Source: Phoronis australis
Lineage: Eukaryota; Phoronida; Phoronidae
DNA length: 64,000 bases
Assembly: GCA_002633005.1 (NCBI GenBank)
Contig: NMRA01000004.1
Coordinates: forward strand, 1,067,066 to 1,131,065
Reading direction: 5' to 3'
The translations under genes were made by a program, and so were the position numbers. How positions within the stretch are numbered: the stretch's first letter is position 1; each line of letters begins with the position of its first letter. The notes below the pieces were generated by a model that saw only the letters and a program-made list of their open reading frames with translations, made no database searches and was not told the origin of the DNA. This document shows positions 36,701-46,240 of the stretch, in pieces.

Positions 36701-39700
36701 AGTAAGAAGACGTCCTTTGCCTTGTCAGTGGGAGAAAAATCGACGAAGTGGCGAGCAGTTGACAGATCGTTTTTTTTTGAAATATGAAACTAATGCTTTG
36801 ATATCAACAGAAATCAAAAATCTTTACGCACAAATCCTAAAATACTTGATGAGCTGCTTGAATTCTGTTTCAGTGGCAGAGAGCCACTTTCAATATTTCA
36901 ATTTAGTCTGTTTATTGCGTTCCAGGCCTCTTTGAAAACGAATCAGGCGTATTTGCTCATCCTATGTAACGTCACTGCATACTTATTCCATGTTTGACTT
37001 TAAAGTGGTTACAATAAAGCGCCTGGAATTCCCCTGATAACGATATTGCCTTCGCAACTGCGTGGACTTGTAAAACATAGAAGTTCATGGCTACTATAAT
37101 ACTAACCTGCCGTGAAAAGCAACTAATCATGCTGTTGGTCCGAAGCTAAAACTACGTGTCCTTTCTTCGGAAGTCTGGAAATCATTTCAGTCTGAGTAAG
37201 GATAGTGATTTTACATCAGTAAATATCCAAAATTGAAAGTTGATTTTGACAGAAGGAACAACTGCAAGGCACTCCCCCCTCCACCTTACCCCCTCTTTCT
37301 TCCTACCTCCCTCCCTCATCTCTCTCTATCTTCCTCTGCCTGTCAAATACGGCACTTCCATCTTCATGTGCCCCTTTTCCATCTCTTTCTATTCGCCTGG
37401 ACTTGACTCATGCCTACATTTACATGTACATTCATTTACATTTTCAGACAAGCTAAATTCCGAACACAGACTAAGTGCTCACACAGACTATGGTATGATC
37501 ACGCTTGTCTACCCAGCGACGTCTCCCGGTCTTCAGGTAGGGTATTCTCGAGTTGTGACAAGCCACGACTTTGAAGATATAACGTAGGCCTAAATTTCCA
37601 TTTTTTATGCTTTTTACTATCAAATACCTATAGCTAAATGATTGCCGGTGCAAATAAAAACACATGTATTATAACTTCTTGTTAGAAGAGGCATAGACTA
37701 GCCTACACGAAGTTAACAACTGATTGCTGCCGTGCGATATTTTTATGTTTTTAGTTTTTCCATAAGATGGGAGACCAGTGGATTGACGTTCCTTATTATG
37801 AAGATGGTATCATTCTCCATGTTGCCGATTTGCTGCAGCGCTGGAGTGCAGACAAATTCCATTCGGTGGTAGGTTGAAACTCACTGATTATCGTGAATAC
37901 CAAGGAAGTATACAGTTAAGGCAACCAAAGGGTCCGACATTCGCTCAACGATAAACATGTGCTATATTCCAAATAAGGGTACTTCAGTCAAACAGTCTTT
38001 ATGTGACACCATGAGTCATAACGACTGGAGTTCAGTAACGCTAGGACCTAAGCTGGTACCGGCCTCGTTAAAATCTAGCCAAGGTCACGTGTTCCCATTT
38101 GACATACAGGGCCATAAAATGTTTTACCTTACTGAACTCCATCCAGGATTCAACACTCTTGTAATAAATGAAAGTTCCCGATTTTGATTCGAATGGTTAC
38201 ATAACGTCAGCGTTTACGCGTTCACCAAAAGTGTGACGTACCACAATTCACTAAGAAAGTGACAAAAAATCTAAAATCTTAAGGCTGGGTTTGAAGTCTC
38301 CACCTGCAATCTGAGATTGCATTTGACGAGCTGGTATTGGCCAAATTGGATATTCCATGGAACCTTCTAGCTTAGGTTCAAGTCCATATTCCTCGGCAGC
38401 CGGCACTGAATTGTGCGAAGAGAAAATTTTATTGTCTATTGACTTTTTAATATTATGTGCACACCGTTCCGGGCACAAACTACAGCCAGAAGCTAGATCA
38501 GAAATAGGTGTTACTGTTCGTTTCTACTCTCAGTGGTACAAAGTAAAGGCGACTATTGTGTACTCGATGTCTCAAAATAGTATTTGCAACCCATTGAACA
38601 TGTAAAAAGTTTGCTACTCAGAGAATAAACTCAGCGACAATTTTCAATTCACAGAAACCAGTTTTCAAAACGAATATTTGGAATCGCTACATCAAACCAT
38701 GAACTTTAAATAAGTGCAGTTCCTGTACAGGTAAACTTTAAACAGGACCTCCGAAGCACCTCACAAGTCTGTGTGCCCCCAAAACACACTGTTCTCTTTG
38801 GTGACATCCTTAAGAGGATACCGAACCCGGTGTTGACCTATGAGCACAACTGATATTGAAAATGACTTTCCGATCCAGTTCTTTGAAACCCTCGACAACC
38901 CTCAAATGTTTGGAGGAAAATTTTGAAACTCCTAATAAACGGGAAAGCATGACCTACGCTTTTAGCGAATTACACGGCGACTGTGGGAGAAGACCACCCA
39001 CCAAGGAGCACAATGTCCAATCTGTGACACAGGAAGTATGAGTTTTTAGTTGATTACTGCCTTTAACTTGACACCAATGATGAATTATCAGGTGACCAGA
39101 GCAAGGATTGGTTGATATCATCAAAACAAGGTTTAGTATCCTTTTAAGAAATGTAATGGGCTTTGCTGCTGAAAAAAACACCACAAAGAGAGGATTCTCA
39201 TAGCTTAACGACGGTCTTTCTGAATCACCGGCGCATTGAAACAAGCGATGCCGGTGTGAGTATATATTTTACTCAAATCCTGTCTGGAACAGCCTCCACT
39301 ACACCACGATTCCTTGTATAGTGAAAGATTCAGTTCCTGATTTTTTCAAATGATGCTCTGTTATTTACGTCATACGAAATTGTCCAAATTTTCACATGTT
39401 GTTGAGGCTGTTGAATGTTGCTCCATGCACCGTGGACTTTGTGAAATATAGTTGGTTTTTCTGAGGATACCTGTTGAAGCTGAACCTCCTTCGCTTTCGT
39501 GCACAACATTTTACTACAACTGTGATTTCTTTTTCCAAATTTGAAAAGTTAGAATAAAATCGTTAGTATTGGCAGAATTACAAACAGTGGCATATATTGC
39601 TTTTCAAAAACATTACATTTACATGCATGTTGTCAAAATTATTGTTTCAGCGTCATCGAGTCGTGGTGCCCAAGTCCCCAACTGATCAACAGAAACCTCG

Positions 39701-39836
39701 TCAATCTCTTGTTTTCTTTGGGGATTGTGACGGAGACACTGTTGTCACGTGTTACGACGGGTCCAATAAATATCCTCCAGTTGTGGCGAAGGAGTACATA
39801 CTCGAGAGAATCAAGGAATCACAAAGCAGTGCATGA
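30759..39836 (+). CDS. 2-oxoglutarate/Fe(II)-dependent dioxygenase, isopenicillin N synthase type
   Basis: Eight exons, all phases matching: 30759-30935, 31723-31841, 32244-32328, 33156-33275, 34364-34457, 37448-37536, 37755-37868, 39651-39836; 327 aa, the usual length. The N-terminal DIOX_N part has IPKIDFRNYG and GYLVLVNHGVS (residues 8-56). The catalytic jelly roll has the iron ligands H210 and D212 in SAHTDYGMITL, H268 in RHRVVVP, and the 2OG-binding R-x-S at R283/S285 in PRQSLVFF; LHVADLLQRWSADKFHSV is the usual segment before the last His. Enzymes of this family oxidise small molecules in the cytosol, using 2OG and oxygen; plant, fungal and bacterial members make hormones, flavonoids and beta-lactams, and the substrate here is unknown. 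A second Met follows at 30762; CCCACAG before the ATG could be a splice acceptor of a 5'UTR exon. Confidence 0.92.
33330..33555 (+). mobile_element. TIR element, truncated copy (dioxygenase intron 4)
   Basis: Starts CATGCGCGCACCCA, as the complete copy at 44853-45100, and shares its internal sequence (CCGAGAAAACGAGACAAAA, GCACAAACGCGCGATTCAC). The right inverted end is lost after the GAATTCGAGTCCCC block. Homopolymer C runs inside. Confidence 0.75.
33831..33876. repeat. 46-bp palindrome, one mismatched pair
   Basis: Arms of 23 bp run from TTCACGATGCC to GGTATCGTGAA around GGCTATATAGCC; only the ninth pair (G against T) is not Watson-Crick. The central 28 bp are perfect. It lies in dioxygenase intron 4, about 275 bp after a TIR-element fragment that carries the related string CGATTCACGATGG. 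Confidence 0.93.
34817..34966 (+). mobile_element. hAT-type MITE, second copy (dioxygenase intron 5)
   Basis: About 150 bp related to 26788-26943: shared GTAGGCGC, CGTAGCGCCTACGCACCGTAAG, and CCTCTAATTTTACCACTAC. Ends are worn (TAGTGACGTAG and CTACAACACTG) and no target duplication is clear, so this is an older insertion. Confidence 0.8.
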
Positions 39837-40841
39837 GGAAAACATGGAATTTGGAAGACCCAAATTAGTGACAATCCACAGAATCAACAAGGGGCAAAGC
39901 ATGACTGCAGAAAACACCCTGAATGGAATTTTAAGTGGATACAAAATTTTCAACGAAGCCATGGTTTTATTCTTGGTTTGTGTTTTAGAAAGAGTTGGAG
40001 TGACTAAAAATGATTAAAAGATGCGAAATTGGCCCTTTTTTCTCACCACAATCACTAACCCCGTCCCAGAGTGGAATTGTTTAGTTCAGAATTACGAAAT
40101 AGGGAAACCTAGCGGTCTGCATTTGCAGTCACTGAGAACCACGGACAATGATGTTGCTGAAATTCGGGGTGTGGCTTGCTAGCTTTATTGTCTGGACGAA
40201 ACCATCAATCTGAATAAGCGAATAAACATTGGTAATTTATAATGCAATTGTGTTTTTGTGTTCGTGTCATGGGCGGCGCAGCACTGAAAAAAGTGGGGGG
40301 CTAAAGCCCACTCAGCACCCCTGTGGTGCACCACCTATAGACCATGTGCGGCGTAGCACTGAAAAAAGTGGGGGCTATACCCCTTCCCATCCAGCCCCTT
40401 ATGGTGCGCCGCCCATGCGTGTACATTGCAAATGGCTACCAAAGCAACAGGACGGCGATGAACATTACTTGTTCGACATTTTAACACAGTCACCCGGGCC
40501 CGTAATCGATTTTGTGCCCCCCCCCCCGTGGTGATCGATCCCTCCTTGTCTACGCCTCTGGCTAAAATATACATTGAGTTTTTAATAAATCATTGTCCCC
40601 AATGAACTCTCGCACCCAATTACACGTTGCTTGTATGAGGCGCTGCTCCGGATATAGCGCCGGTACAATGTATGCGCGCCTCCGGCCGATGGTCCCTGAT
40701 CTGTATGGGGCCGTATCTATTGATTTACTTTTAAGGCACAAATCGGTCTGCAAAAAGCAACAAAATCGATTACAATTATTCTCAACTCTTTCATTAAAAC
40801 CACAGAATCATTAATAAAGTTCACACAATCGTGCGAAAAAC
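39837..40841. other. Space between convergent dioxygenase and F-BAR genes
   Basis: Holds the 3'UTRs of both genes. An AATAAA at 40221-40226 is a candidate poly(A) signal for the plus-strand gene. A TIR element occupies 40268-40417. No other gene seen. Confidence 0.5.
40268..40417. mobile_element. 150-bp TIR element with internal tandem duplication
   Basis: Perfect 12-bp inverted ends CATGGGCGGCGC (40268-40279) and GCGCCGCCCATG (40406-40417), flanked by a CGTGT direct repeat (40263-40267, 40418-40422). The inside consists of two diverged copies of a unit of about 80 bp, each with GCACTGAAAAAAGTGGGGG. Confidence 0.8.
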
Positions 40842-43800
40842 CTAATCATCACCCTGACCAAACTCTTCCACACAAAGTACATTACAATTGGTACCAGCCT
40901 CGCTTTCCTCCTCTAATTTGTCCGAGGCTATACAACCAAACTCTTCCACACACAGTACATTACATTTAGTACCGCCATCGCTTTCCTCCTCTAATTTTTC
41001 TGGTGCTACACGACCAAACTCTTCCACACAAAGTACATTACAATTGGTACCAGCATCGCTTTCCTCCTCTAATTTGTCCGAGGCTATACAACCAAACTCT
41101 TCCACACACAGTACATTACATTTAGTACCGCCATCGCTTTCCTCCTCTAATTTTTCTGGTGCTACACGACCAAACTCTTCCACACAAAGTACATTACAAT
41201 TGGTACCAGCATCGCTTTCCTCTTCTAATTTGTCCGAGGCTACACGACCAAACTCTTCCACACACAAAACATTACATTTGGTACCGCCGTCGCTTTCCTC
41301 CACTAATTTTTCTGGTGCTACACGACCAAACTCGTCCACACACAGTACATTACATTTGGTACCGCCATCGCTTTCCTCCTCTAATTCTTCTGAAGCTACA
41401 CTACCACCTTTGAAGTCTACATGTTTGCGATAAATCAGACCAAGCAACTTCAATAATATTTCTTCCATATCTCCACCATTCCCTTCCGATTCCCAAACCT
41501 TAATCGCCTGATGATCACCCTTTGCATCTCTATCAAATCCGTCCGAAACTATGTGCAGATGGAAGCGTTCCTTGGCAATTGCGTGGTGTGCCTCTTCGTT
41601 CGTGCCCGACTCCTCTGCAGCGCTGTACATGTCTTCCATGTCTATGGGGTTATCGGAATCAGACATCATGCCGGGAAATTCACTGAAATTATTGATGCAC
41701 TCCATTTGATCGCGACTGCTATGAATATCGTTATCTTCTTCGGGATCCATTCTGGTGCTCCTTTTCATCGCTGACTTCGAATACATAGGCCTATTTGCCG
41801 GAAGGTCTTTGTATGGCGCCTCTCTGCAAAGTGTATAGTGTAATGGTCACGACAGGCTGCAGATGGCGTATCATTTGATGAATTTAAGTCACTAATATGA
41901 ATAAATGCTTGGGTAAGGATCAGTGGATCAGCTGCGAGCAGTGAACTTGGTCAAGCAACAAGAATAAGGGGCGTTCACGCTCGGTTTTTCCAGCGATCAA
42001 CTTTGAGACAACTTACATTTTGTGTTCTCGCTCAGTTTCTGCGGTGCATTTCTCCAGTATTTCCGCTAGCTTTGCTTCACAATCGTTGGCGATCTTGTCC
42101 AGTCTCGAGAGATTCTCGTTAATGCTCTGTTTTGAAGGAGAAACAACAATGTTAAACATGCAACAGAAAATGCAAGGCGGTGTCTTCAGCATTACTAGTT
42201 TGTATATCGTTGACAAAAGATTGTTTTCGGGTTTAGTTCTCGATATTTTTGTGCACTCGGTCATTTGATATTTTCGTGTCCATTTTTTTAAATGTTATCA
42301 CATGCTATTAAAGGCAATTAACTTACCTTTCGAAAACTGGCATCTTCGTTATCCAATTGATCTTTCCAATATCGCAACTTGTCTGTGGTCCTGTACTCGG
42401 CGTCGCTAGTGGCAAGGTCTAGACTTGTTCCCCTCTCTTTGCGATCTTTTTGTTTTGCGTCTTTCTGCAAACAAATTATTCGTTAGATTAAGACATAGGT
42501 GCATTCAGAAAGGCAATTGGTTTTGCGAGACTGGTGTGATCAAGGTTTGTCAGTGCTTGTGTTCTGCAAGCTAGCCGTTTTTCAAACATGTAATCGCAAA
42601 ATGGCTGACGCAGAAAGTGGTAGTACGTATTCGTTGGAAAGTTAGTAAACGGTACGAAAACACCGAAAATGCTCACTGCATCCGCTTTCTGTCTTTCCTG
42701 ATAGCGCCCCATATTTGTGAAAGAACATCGCAGCCGTTTGGACTATGCATGGCGGTTGGTGAAACAACGCCTGATGGACTGTCTGCTAGTGAAATATCTC
42801 TTTAGAGCTGTAGTTCATGTCAGGTTTCGTAACAAAGTGGGCTATGGAGTAATTTAATAAGCAGTGACAAGTCATCGAGCAATCATTCTTCTAAGGAATA
42901 ACGCGTTTGCGTACACTCAAAAGGCAAATTTGTGATGATACATGTTCGTTAGTGCACAACACAAATGCAGCCTTTGCGACTTTATTCCTGAAAAACATCA
43001 ATACTGTGTTCACTTACCTTTAAGTAGTGGCGCACATTTTTCTCCATATTTCGTTTCTCGCCCATCAACTTAGATGTAGTCTTCCTCGTTTCTTTCATGT
43101 CTATACCTTGGAGGAAACTGCAAAATCAAAATTTTTGAGCATACTTATATAGTGTTTGCTTAAGAGATAAAATGCGTGTTAAATCACTTTTTAAAAGACG
43201 ACAAAATGACAGACTTAACACACATGTATACTTACCTCTTAATACTTCGCACGCGATCAACACTCTCTTGTTTTCTAATGTTGGCTGCTGACAGTGCATC
43301 CGAATTTGATTGTAATTCCTTCGCTATCAAAATAAAAGCTGTCACGACCCTCGTGTCAGATTTATCCTTCAACCGATCCAGACGCTCGGTCAGCTTCCTG
43401 ATGTTTTCTGCATGTCTTTCCTCCAAATGCGCCTTCGCCTTCATGACACTTCTGAATTCTTTGAGAAACCTAAAAAAGCCAGATTGACTGCCCAGAAATG
43501 TTGACACTCTATTCTAAAACCCAGTTTAAACTGATGGCAATTATTATTTCAATGTAAAAGAAGACGCGCGTTACATAAGTGTTCAACTAAACGCTTGCGG
43601 GGACATTATCGGGTTCACGACCATCTTTACGGTTACTGTTAGATGAGGATAATTTCAGAAAAATTGTTTTCTCGCCGATGTCCTTGAAATCGAATCCTAC
43701 ATTCACTTAACTGTCTATCAATTGTGAAAGGTTTACATTACTCAAGAATACGTACTATCCGATATGTCGAAGAGCAGACCAAAACGACGGCGAATAAAAA

Positions 43801-43874
43801 TAATACCTCGTTTGGGATTCAATGGTCCCAATTTTTTCATCAAAGATCCTGTCCAAACCCTCTTCGGTACTCAT
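40842..43874 (-). CDS. F-BAR-like protein with C-terminal 26-residue repeat tail
   Basis: Six exons, phases consistent: 43807-43874 (ATG 43872-43874), 43236-43469, 43018-43117, 42327-42464, 42017-42126 and 40842-41823; 543 aa. Residues about 1-215 are strongly helical and charged; FLKEFRSVMKAKAHLEERHA followed by ENIRKLTERL matches the FCH start of F-BAR domains, which form banana-shaped dimers that bind and bend membranes. Later helices include YWKDQLDNEDASFRKS and DCEAKLAEILEKC. Exon 5 ends in AT and exon 6 starts with A, joining the helical part to EAPYKDLPANRP without a stop. Residues about 230-358 are acidic and poorly ordered. Residues 359-540 are seven 26-aa repeats. No SH3 domain is present, unlike many F-BAR proteins. 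The exact F-BAR subfamily is not recognised, and the F-BAR call rests on pattern only. Confidence 0.83.
40854..41399 (-). repeat. Seven coding 78-bp repeats (26 aa) in the last F-BAR exon
   Basis: Each unit has the form VA(P/S)(E/D)KLEEESD(G/A)GT, then (K/N)CNVLCVEEFG(R/C). Units alternate between a B type (APEK, DGGTK) and an A type (ASDK, DAGTN), so the DNA repeats as 156-bp dimers, nearly identical across 40854-41321. The first unit (ASEEL, CVDEFG) and the Val in the second are most diverged. The array has exactly 546 bases, seven whole units in frame, followed by GDD and the stop. Every unit has a C-x3-C pair and a run of four acidic residues. Confidence 0.95.
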
Positions 43875-44606
43875 TTTCTCACTATTGTCTATAATAGTCT
43901 GTCCTCAAATACACTCGGTGAGTTGACGTAACAGTTAATGACGTGTCATATTATGACTTGCGTCACTTTGCCGGTACTTGCAAGACTGATTAAGAATCTG
44001 TTGGTATGCGTAACGGAAGTCGTCATCGAGGCTGTGCACGTGTAGGCCTACATGAGTGCATATAATCGCAAAAATAGGTCACTTCTTCTACACCGGGTGT
44101 AATATCACGATTCAAAAATGGTGAGCAATAGAAACAAATTAACGAGTTAACTAATGTACCTCAATTTTTCAGGTTAGACTTGAACAGCAATAAAGTTTAA
44201 TGCAAGGAGCGAAATATATGTCCTTGGTTGGACCTTTTTTGGTGAGGCGGTCATGTTTTAGGTGTGTAAGTCGTCAGTCCCATTTATGGGTCCGTAAATT
44301 CCATTTGATCATAGGCCCTGTTTTGTGGTAAGTCAGTCCGATTTGGAAGGCTGGTGGTCCTGTTTTGCGTCCGGCTGCCATGTTGCCATCCCAGCTGTGG
44401 CAATACTTTTATTAAATTGTCAGTTCGTGTACTTGATCTAGCAGAGTTTTGGAATTATGTCGTTCTTTCACTGGATGTCTGTGCATGAGGGTGAACGGTA
44501 AAACAAAACGAAATAGTTTTACTGATATTTGCTACGTGACTGCTTGAAGCAAACATCTATTTTTCTAACGCATTGTCTCGTATTTTGATTCAAACTCTGT
44601 ACATAG
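43875..44606. other. 5' flank of the F-BAR gene
   Basis: Probable 5'UTR and promoter of the minus-strand F-BAR gene, shared with whatever drives the plus-strand dioxygenase fragment. TAGGCCTA occurs at 44043-44050. I searched for the expected first two exons of a second dioxygenase (N-H-G and G-W-x-K-L-G-Q-E blocks) and saw neither. Confidence 0.45.
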
Positions 44607-44680
44607 CTTATGGGGATCCAAGAGAGTGTTTTACAACAAGAGTCGGTCTGTCTGAGAATGTAAAAGAGTTGCTGCAACCG
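44607..44680 (+). pseudogene. Orphan exon paralogous to dioxygenase exon 3
   Basis: Translates to AYGDPRECFTTRVGLSENVKELLQP, aligning with exon 3 of the upstream dioxygenase (GYSDPRECFASRVGLDENGQK). It has AG before 44607 and GT after 44680, but starts with two bases of a codon where the intact gene needs one, and no exons 1-2 are found upstream. A possible next exon begins near 45587 (WMFPDNPKFQQRLSA, compare AWPEEKDCPRFKETM) and is cut by the gap at 45650. It may be a remnant of a tandem duplicate or part of a gene whose remainder is in the gap. Confidence 0.65.
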
Positions 44681-44852
44681 GTAGAAGTTACAAAAATGTT
44701 AATAAAATGGCGAAAATACAATAGTTTTTCAAATAATACGTGTATGCGAAAGCAAAAGTATTTTTGACGCGAACAGTTTTTATCTTTGTAGTAAAACATA
44801 GGGGTATAGGTTTACGAGTTGATAGGAATATCAAATTATTTGAAATCATATA

Positions 44853-45100
44853 CATGCGCGCACCCAGAGGGGGCTCGAAAGAGCCCCCACCATTTGGCGA
44901 AGTGGACAAAAAGGTCCGCACCAGAGAAACAAAACGTCCGAGAAAACAAGACAAAAAGTCGACCAAAAAGGCGCAAACGCACAATTCACAGCCCTGGACG
45001 TGGTACCCCGTTTTTTTAGTCCTTCGGATTTTTTGTCGGTAAAAGGTCTCCACATCATCGGAAATTCGAGTCCCCATATTAAAGGCTGGGTGCGCGCATG
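44853..45100. mobile_element. 248-bp TIR element, complete copy
   Basis: Perfect 14-bp inverted ends, CATGCGCGCACCCA (44853-44866) and TGGGTGCGCGCATG (45087-45100). Just inside the left end is GGGGGCTC-GAAA-GAGCCCCC, a perfect 8-bp stem with a GAAA tetraloop. A truncated relative is at 33330-33555. Non-autonomous; no transposase frame. Confidence 0.85.
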
Positions 45101-45649
45101 GTATAACTATATGTTATGACAAATATTAGACAAGATGTGTCTTGCTCGGAACAACTGTCATAAAGTAATATGCCTGCTTATTGTTGATGTGTCGAAATCT
45201 ACTCATTGCGCCCATCGCTCCCTTCTTTCCATGAATGCAACTTGTGACCTGGCTGAGCACAACACGGAGAATAAACCTGCAAAGCATACGAGTACCGTGG
45301 TGATAGAGTAAATGTCCGCCATACCAAGTTATGCATAGTAGACTGGGGTAAAGAATCATTGGGTTTCTAATTTGGTCTACAATACAGCTGTTCCTATGGT
45401 ATCAGTGTTTATGACATATGCCCAAGATGGCAGAGTTTCCATAATCCATGGACCGGGGTCTAGCTGACGGGATCTGCCGAACATTTTGGCTTGTCTTGAC
45501 TAGCGCTATTTGTTACTGCTGTGCTTTATGTGTGAATAGACTGTGAGTCATGAGAAATACCAAAATTATCTCGGCCACAAGAGTAGGCACAGGTTTTTAC
45601 TGTTGGATGTTTCCAGACAATCCGAAGTTCCAACAAAGACTAAGCGCGC

Positions 45650-46240
45650 NNNNNNNNNNNNNNNNNNNNNNNNNNNNNNNNNNNNNNNNNNNNNNNNNNN
45701 NNNNNNNNNNNNNNNNNNNNNNNNNNNNNNNNNNNNNNNNNNNNNNNNNNNNNNNNNNNNNNNNNNNNNNNNNNNNNNNNNNNNNNNNNNNNNNNNNNNN
45801 NNNNNNNNNNNNNNNNNNNNNNNNNNNNNNNNNNNNNNNNNNNNNNNNNNNNNNNNNNNNNNNNNNNNNNNNNNNNNNNNNNNNNNNNNNNNNNNNNNNN
45901 NNNNNNNNNNNNNNNNNNNNNNNNNNNNNNNNNNNNNNNNNNNNNNNNNNNNNNNNNNNNNNNNNNNNNNNNNNNNNNNNNNNNNNNNNNNNNNNNNNNN
46001 NNNNNNNNNNNNNNNNNNNNNNNNNNNNNNNNNNNNNNNNNNNNNNNNNNNNNNNNNNNNNNNNNNNNNNNNNNNNNNNNNNNNNNNNNNNNNNNNNNNN
46101 NNNNNNNNNNNNNNNNNNNNNNNNNNNNNNNNNNNNNNNNNNNNNNNNNNNNNNNNNNNNNNNNNNNNNNNNNNNNNNNNNNNNNNNNNNNNNNNNNNNN
46201 NNNNNNNNNNNNNNNNNNNNNNNNNNNNNNNNNNNNNNNN
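45650..46240. other. Assembly gap, 591 N
   Basis: Run of N. It truncates the possible fourth exon of the dioxygenase paralogue. Open frames reported across it would be meaningless. Confidence 1.

Noticed and set aside
40888-41433. 181-aa plus-strand open frame rich in Ser/Asn/Pro
   Set aside because: It is the antisense of the 78-bp coding repeats; the minus frame is longer, joins the F-BAR exons in phase and ends in a normal stop.
44607-44680. Functional second dioxygenase gene
   Set aside because: Only one clear exon is seen, its acceptor phase does not fit, and the expected neighbours are missing, so I treat it as a remnant unless the gap shows otherwise.
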